A stretch of DNA of 64,000 nt from Lactiplantibacillus nangangensis (GTDB lineage Bacteria; Bacillota; Bacilli; Lactobacillales; Lactobacillaceae), in the NCBI RefSeq assembly GCF_005405065.1, contig NZ_BJDI01000005.1, positions 18,297 through 82,296 on the forward strand. Reading direction: 5' to 3'. Position 1 is the stretch's first letter, and each line of letters begins with the position of its first letter. The position numbers and the translations under genes are program-made. Positions 59,357-64,000 of the stretch are shown here, in pieces. The notes under the pieces were generated by a model, which saw only the letters and a list, made by a program, of their open reading frames with translations, searched no databases and was not told the origin of the DNA.

Positions 59357-62248
59357 ATGGAAAGTAAACGGACGCATTTTAAAATGTATAAAATTGGTCG
59401 TCGCTGGGCCTTCGCATGTGCTGTTGTGTTAACGTTAGGCGGTTCAACCGTGGTCGCAAATGCGGCAACGGCAACCACTAAGGCTGATCAGACCAGTTCA
59501 AGCGAAACCACGACGGCAGGAGACCAGCTCAATAATAAGCAGCAGGTTTTGAAACAGTCTTCATCGACCAGTGATGATAGTTCTGTTCAGACATCATCGA
59601 CCAGTGCAGCAAAAGTTAGTTCAACAACCGAACAAGCCAACACCACGGCAACTAGTAAAGCTAGTTCGACGGTGACGACTAATTCATCATCTGAACAAAG
59701 TACTAAGACGTCGGTTAAGGGTCAAGCTGATTCATTAGGCGTTGAACAATCCAGTTCTGATGGGGATGCGACATCGTCATCGAAAGTCAACTCAGTTTCA
59801 GCTACTGAACAGAAACAAGCTAGTTCAAGTCAACCAGTCTCAGCAGATCAAAAGAGTCAGGCTGATCAATCAAGTGATATTAAAGATAACAACAGCAACC
59901 GAGCAAGTAGCATCAAAGACAGCAAGCAAACTGCTGTGCCGCAAACGAGTCAGACTACTCGTTTGCAATTAGCTCGTACAGCGGTGACACCAGTTGCCAC
60001 AGCTAATGATGCTGTCAAAGATGGCGGCACGGCCGAGGAAGACTTTGCAGATTTGCATAACTTACTTGGGATTTCGTCACAGTTCCACATTTTTGCCCGT
60101 GAAGCTGAACTCAATGCGCATACGAATGGGAACTTAGCAGTCGGCACATTATCCGGTAAAGTTAACTTTGGGACGAACATTATTGAAGAACTATTGGATA
60201 AAGATATTTCGTATATTCAAAATGTGGCGACAATCGCGAATAGTTCGTTTGTTTCGGCTGGGAATACGCGGGTTAACAAGGTTATCTTTGGTCAAAATGT
60301 TGATATCGATATCAGCAATCCTAATCGGCCGAAAGTCGACGGGGTGGATATTGACCACTTGTTAGCTGAAGAAGTCTATCAGGATAAGGATGGTAAAGTT
60401 TATCTTGATTTTGATCAGGAATTTGCCAAGCTGGAAAAATTAAATGCTAGTTTAAGCGAACAAACTCCAGTAACCAGCTACACGAACAGCGATTTTGAAG
60501 ATATGAATAACCGTGTGATCGATGTGACTGATTTGAAGCCCGATAAAGATGGCCATATTGTGATTAATTTATCCGCAGATGTTTTGGCCGGCAGTACACC
60601 ACTCACGGTTAAGGGATTATCCGCCGACAAAGATGGAAATACGGTTATCTTTAATGTTGATACTGATGGTGCCGAGGACTATCGGATTAATTCACAAATC
60701 AGAGTGGTTTATGATGATGGCAGTGATCGGAACAATAAGGAAACCGAAGATTTTGGGGATAACCATTTACTCTGGAACTTTTTTGATTCAACTGCTAGCG
60801 ACAAATTAATGACTGGCACGATTAATGTGGATCGGCCATTTCAAGGTAGCGTTTTGGCCCCAGCCGCTGAAGTGAAAGCTAATCAAAACTTAGACGGTAA
60901 TATTATTGCTGACAAAGTCGTTGTTAATGCTGAAACCCACCGTTGGGATTTACAAGACAATGTTGACAACGAGACTGATCCAGAGAACCCAGAAAATCCA
61001 GAGAACCCAGACCAACCCGGTACAGATACACCGGGGAAACCAGGTATCGATGTAGATATGCCCGGGACAGATAAGCCAGGGAAACCAGGCATTGACGTGG
61101 ACATGCCCGGGACAGATACGCCAGGGAAACCAGGTATTGACGTGGATATGCCTGGAACAGATAAACCAGGAAAGCCTGGTATCGACGTGGACATGCCCGG
61201 GACAGATACGCCAGGTAAGCCAGGAATTGACGTGGACATGCCCGGGACGGATAAACCAGGAAAGCCTGGTATCGACGTGGACATGCCCGGGACAGATAAA
61301 CCCGGCAAGCCAGGTATCGATGTAGATATGCCTGGAACAGATAAACCAGGAAAGCCTGGTATCGACGTGGACATGCCTGGAACAGATACGCCAGGGAAAC
61401 CAGGAATTGACGTAGACATGCCTGGAACAGATACGCCAGGGAAACCAGGAATTGACGTGGATATGCCTGGGACAGATACGCCAGGAAAGCCAGGTATCGA
61501 TGTGGATATGCCCGGTACAGATACACCAGGAAAGCCTGGTATCGATGTAGACATGCCCGGGACAGATAAACCAGGGAAACCAGGTATTGATGTGGATATG
61601 CCAGGAACAGACAAACCCGTTACGCCAGATATTAATGTTGAATTACCAGAATATGACAAACCTGTTCATCCAAGTATTGATGTTGAAATGCCTTCCTTTG
61701 AAGACGAAGAAGAAACTGATGAGGAAGATAACAATGTCGAACAACCAGATGTTGACGAATCTGAAGAGGAGTTGACTGAGGAAGAACAGGAAGAACAGGA
61801 AGAACAGGAAGAACAGGAAGAACAGGAAGAACAGGAAGAACAGGAAGAACAGGAAGAACTTGCTGACGAACAATCAGAAACTGAGGAAACAGCTGAAGAA
61901 CAAGCAATTGAAGAACAAGCTGAATTTGAGGAAGAAGCCGAATTGGAAACTGAATTTGATGCTATTCTGACGGAACCTGCTGCTAAACAAGTGACAGATG
62001 AAAGCACCATTTTAATGGAAATCGACGAAGAGATTGCTACGGCACAAGCTGAAGGTAATACCGCGGTAGTCAAGAAATTGACGGCCTTGAAAGCGCGCGT
62101 TGAAGCGGCGTTGAAAGTTGCAAAGGGTGAAAGTTTACCACAAACAGACGAGCAATCTGGGTCATTAACGGCCTTGCTAGGATTAGTTATGGCTGGAAGC
62201 TTGACTTTAGGTGGACTTGGAATGCGTCGTCGAAAGCATCAGAATTAA
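59357..62248 (+). CDS. LPxTG surface protein with choice-of-anchor A domain and 15-residue repeats
   Basis: A 963-residue protein. A KxYKxGRxW-type signal peptide (HFKMYKIGRRW) is followed by a Ser/Thr/Gln-rich region to about residue 215. Then comes a domain of about 310 residues resembling choice-of-anchor A adhesin domains (LHNLLGISSQFHIFAREAEL, then FQGSVLAPAAEVKA). Next are thirteen near-identical 15-residue units PGT-D(T/K)-PGKPGIDVDM plus two degenerate ones, an EEQ-repeat acidic segment and LPQTDE, a helix and RRRKHQN. The proline-rich stalk should span the wall and project the N-terminal domain. The start follows AGGGGGA. Confidence 0.88.
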   Translation: MESKRTHFKMYKIGRRWAFACAVVLTLGGSTVVANAATATTKADQTSSSETTTAGDQLNNKQQVLKQSSSTSDDSSVQTSSTSAAKVSSTTEQANTTATSKASSTVTTNSSSEQSTKTSVKGQADSLGVEQSSSDGDATSSSKVNSVSATEQKQASSSQPVSADQKSQADQSSDIKDNNSNRASSIKDSKQTAVPQTSQTTRLQLARTAVTPVATANDAVKDGGTAEEDFADLHNLLGISSQFHIFAREAELNAHTNGNLAVGTLSGKVNFGTNIIEELLDKDISYIQNVATIANSSFVSAGNTRVNKVIFGQNVDIDISNPNRPKVDGVDIDHLLAEEVYQDKDGKVYLDFDQEFAKLEKLNASLSEQTPVTSYTNSDFEDMNNRVIDVTDLKPDKDGHIVINLSADVLAGSTPLTVKGLSADKDGNTVIFNVDTDGAEDYRINSQIRVVYDDGSDRNNKETEDFGDNHLLWNFFDSTASDKLMTGTINVDRPFQGSVLAPAAEVKANQNLDGNIIADKVVVNAETHRWDLQDNVDNETDPENPENPENPDQPGTDTPGKPGIDVDMPGTDKPGKPGIDVDMPGTDTPGKPGIDVDMPGTDKPGKPGIDVDMPGTDTPGKPGIDVDMPGTDKPGKPGIDVDMPGTDKPGKPGIDVDMPGTDKPGKPGIDVDMPGTDTPGKPGIDVDMPGTDTPGKPGIDVDMPGTDTPGKPGIDVDMPGTDTPGKPGIDVDMPGTDKPGKPGIDVDMPGTDKPVTPDINVELPEYDKPVHPSIDVEMPSFEDEEETDEEDNNVEQPDVDESEEELTEEEQEEQEEQEEQEEQEEQEEQEEQEELADEQSETEETAEEQAIEEQAEFEEEAELETEFDAILTEPAAKQVTDESTILMEIDEEIATAQAEGNTAVVKKLTALKARVEAALKVAKGESLPQTDEQSGSLTALLGLVMAGSLTLGGLGMRRRKHQN
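61016..61600 (+). repeat. Thirteen 45-bp tandem repeats
   Basis: Each unit encodes PGTD(T/K)PGKPGIDVDM. DNA differences between units are mostly synonymous. Two degenerate units follow to about 61690. Confidence 0.92.
61781..61852 (+). repeat. Eight 9-bp tandem repeats (EEQ)
   Basis: Eight perfect copies of GAAGAACAG encode Glu-Glu-Gln triplets. Such an identical microsatellite is likely to vary in copy number. Confidence 0.93.
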
Positions 62249-62261
62249 ATTAAAACGTAAA

Positions 62262-62298
62262 AATGAGATTGGACTTAATTGCCCAATCTCATTTTTTC
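62262..62298 (+). terminator. Rho-independent terminator of the surface protein gene
   Basis: AATGAGATTGG pairs with CCAATCTCATT, followed by T6. Confidence 0.85.
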
Positions 62299-62299
62299 C

Positions 62300-63080
62300 C
62301 CAAATAAAATTGACTCCTTGACCCCATTGTACTTAAACGATAGTCGTTATTAAAAAGTATCGATTACAATGTATTTACTTTACGAGTATCAGTATAATAT
62401 ATAATTTTACGGCGTCGCAAGCATTACTAAGGTGATTGACTGAATTATCACTTGAAAACTAAAAGTAGTTTGACCGTTAAACTTATCAAATCAGTTTAGC
62501 AAGAGGAGGCTTACTAAAGTATCCGAATAATCTAATTAACTATCTAGTTTATTAAAATAAACATAATAGGCACTAAGCGCGTTTAATTGGGATTTTTAAA
62601 TTGTTTTAATTATGACAACTAATTAAGTAGGACGACCTTTAGAACGGATCATGACGATTCGACTATAAAAATATTGATAGGTCACTACTAATATTAAGTA
62701 AAGTTGACTAACAGAAAGCCAAACTAGTGGTCTGAACTTTAATGGCTTTTCGGGGCAGTCAATTGGTGCAAGCATAAACTCATGTTAAACCTAAGATGCA
62801 ATTTCAGATTGCGAGTTTAAGAGGGGAGTCATGGTTAAAGTCATTTAGACAATTTTAAAAGTGCAGAATTTAGCCAGAACGACGAGTTACAATGGCAGAC
62901 TTTCTGGAAGGTTGGGACATATCTTGGGTGGATTAAAGTTGCCGTCAAGTAACTAAAGAAAGCTACTTGGCGGCATTTTTGGAGAATATAGGAGCCATTT
63001 TCAGGTGGCTGATTGGTAGTCAGGAACATTTTTGATAAAAAGTAATTAGAAATTATTTCATGGAAATTTTACGGTAAAAA
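62300..63080 (+). other. Long AT-rich intergenic region with terminator-bounded segment
   Basis: About 780 bases with no ORF of note. Near 62821 a GAGGGGAG lies before a five-codon ORF (ATG at about 62831, MVKVI). An intrinsic terminator follows at 62941-62980 (GCCGTCAAGTA / TACTTGGCGGC, then TTTTT). A second hairpin, AAAGCCA...TGGCTTTT, lies at about 62716-62750. A small RNA or leader is possible. Confidence 0.4.
62941..62980 (+). terminator. Isolated intrinsic terminator
   Basis: Perfect 11-bp stem apart from one G-T pair, GCCGTCAAGTA / TACTTGGCGGC, followed by TTTTT. No protein gene precedes it within 690 bases. Confidence 0.75.
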
Positions 63081-63093
63081 AGGAGTGTTTGGG

Positions 63094-64000
63094 ATGCGTT
63101 TTAAACAATTACAGCGATCCGAAACGGTTCGGATGCATTATCGACTATATAAAGCTGGTAAACAGTGGTGCACGGCATTAGTTGTCTTAGTGGGTACAAG
63201 CGCACTGGGGGCAGCATTAGTGGTTAAGCCAGTGACTGCTAAAGCTGCCGATACTACAACAACCACGGTTGTTAGCCCGACGAGTAGCGGTTCAATGACT
63301 GGATCAGCAGCCTTACCGACTAGTTCGACCACAACTTCGGCAGTTGAGTCGACTAGTACGAGTTCATCCTCGACATCGATGGCAAGTTCGGCAAGCTCAA
63401 CAACACCAACAAGTTCTGTATCAACTTCTGAAGCAACTTCGGTAGTTGCACCGACGACGACTACAACGAGCACGAGCTCAATGCCAACAAGTACAGCTTC
63501 GACGGCTAGTGAAACAACCTCGGCTGCAACGAGTACGAGTTCAATGCCAGCAAGCACGGCTTCTGTAGCTAGTGAAGCAACTTCAGCTGCAACGAGTACG
63601 AATTCAATGCCGGCAAGTACAGCTTCGACGGCTAGTGAAGCAACTTCGACAGCAACGAGTACGAGTTCAACGTCGGCCAGCACGGCTTCAACAGCCAGTG
63701 AAGCAACTTCAGCAGCAACGAGCACGAGCTCAACGTCAGCCAGCACCGCTTCGACACCTAGTGTAACAACCTCGGCTGCAACGAGTACGAGTTCAATGCC
63801 AGCCAGCACCGCTTCAGCAGCTAGTGAAGTAACTTCAGTAGCAACGAGTGCGAGTTCAATGCCAGCAAGTACAGTTTCGACAACCAGTGAAGCACCTTCA
63901 ACGGCAACGAGTACGAGTTCAATGCCAGCCAGCACCGCTTCAGCAGCTAGTGAAGTAACTTCAGTAGCAACGAGTGCGAGTTCAATGCCAGCAAGTACAG
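63094..64000 (+). CDS. Ser/Thr-rich KxYKxGKxW surface protein, 5' part (runs off the window)
   Basis: An open frame from ATG 63094, preceded by AAGGAGTG, runs to the window end (about 302 codons). It begins with a KxYKxGKxW-type signal peptide (HYRLYKAGKQW) and then becomes almost purely Ser/Thr/Ala/Met/Pro. From about residue 125 it forms 21-residue units of the type ATSTSSMPASTASxASEATSx. This is the stalk of a serine-rich repeat adhesin. Globular domains and the LPxTG anchor would lie further right. Such stalks are often O-glycosylated (family knowledge). Confidence 0.85.
   Translation, partial: MRFKQLQRSETVRMHYRLYKAGKQWCTALVVLVGTSALGAALVVKPVTAKAADTTTTTVVSPTSSGSMTGSAALPTSSTTTSAVESTSTSSSSTSMASSASSTTPTSSVSTSEATSVVAPTTTTTSTSSMPTSTASTASETTSAATSTSSMPASTASVASEATSAATSTNSMPASTASTASEATSTATSTSSTSASTASTASEATSAATSTSSTSASTASTPSVTTSAATSTSSMPASTASAASEVTSVATSASSMPASTVSTTSEAPSTATSTSSMPASTASAASEVTSVATSASSMPAST
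63463..64000 (+). repeat. 63-bp tandem repeats in the Ser/Thr-rich protein gene
   Basis: Eight to nine imperfect units, each opening ACGAGTACGAGTTCAATGCC or a close variant, encode 21 residues each. The array continues beyond the window. Confidence 0.85.

Noticed and set aside
61016..61600. Regularly spaced repeats considered as a CRISPR array
   Set aside because: The units are contiguous with no unique spacers, keep a reading frame and encode a protein stalk. No cas genes are present.
60883..61659. Minus-strand open frames over the 45-bp repeat array
   Set aside because: They are periodic shadows of the PGTD(T/K)PGKPGIDVDM repeats, without start signals or domain similarity.
63138..63935. 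Long minus-strand open frame of 265 codons rich in Val/Glu/Ala
   Set aside because: It is the antisense of the Ser/Thr-rich repeat array of the adhesin starting at 63094 and has only repeat-derived composition. The plus strand has the Shine-Dalgarno, signal peptide and family motif.

Overview
The window looks like a chromosomal segment of a Lactiplantibacillus (plantarum/pentosus/paraplantarum group) strain. The basis is: very large LPQTxE-anchored surface proteins with KxYKxGKxW-type signal peptides, a gallate decarboxylase / gallate permease / LysR regulator cluster in the order known from L. plantarum (lpdC, gacP, tanR), anaerobic NrdD/NrdG, an NRAMP Mn transporter, several PTS proteins and low-to-moderate GC. 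No rRNA, tRNA, CRISPR array, insertion sequence or phage gene was seen.

Layout. 0-7.5 kb: the edge of a minus-strand gene, an EamA transporter, arsenate reductase, a serine-rich LPxTG adhesin, an ABC exporter operon with a TetR regulator and twin operator-like dyads, and a MazEF pair. 7.5-11.3 kb: an EIIC-like permease, a possible bacteriocin-immunity protein, two tiny membrane proteins, and a CzrA-like ArsR sensor overlapping a short CDF-type transporter. 11.3-17 kb: gallate metabolism. lpdC is bracketed by inverted copies of a ~125 bp repeat, and a HicAB pair sits between gacP and tanR. 17-25.5 kb: Dus, a MucBP/LRR adhesin, a HIT-like protein, a membrane diguanylate cyclase, ApbE and a short peptide deformylase.

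25.9-31.2 kb holds the most interesting locus. A secreted protein with two CBM9-like domains and a non-LPxTG C-terminal anchor (Firmicu-CTERM type) is followed by the exosortase-like XrtG, a processive GT2 glycosyltransferase, a PTPS-like protein and a large polytopic membrane protein interrupted by one in-frame TGA. Together with two GGDEF proteins and an EAL protein elsewhere in the window (22.8, 41.8 and 42.5 kb), this suggests a cell-envelope glycan/protein-sorting system that may be linked to c-di-GMP. That link is inference.

31.5-49.5 kb: PTS IIABC, an M20 deacylase, an orphan RelB, a Fic protein with palindromic operators over its promoter, a lipoprotein, nrdDG behind NrdR boxes, a broken VIT-family transporter, the EAL-GGDEF pair, VanZ-like, MntH, an EIIA-like protein lacking both histidines, a cytochrome-b5-fold protein and a DUF2798 protein. 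Two same-length 185 bp copies of a structured intergenic repeat lie at 34.9 and 43.8 kb. 49.6-64 kb: three further KxYKxGKxW surface proteins (one running off the right edge), a ROK kinase, an MqsA-like regulator with DUF2200, an RsgA paralogue behind a terminator-bearing leader, and a stand-alone EIIA.
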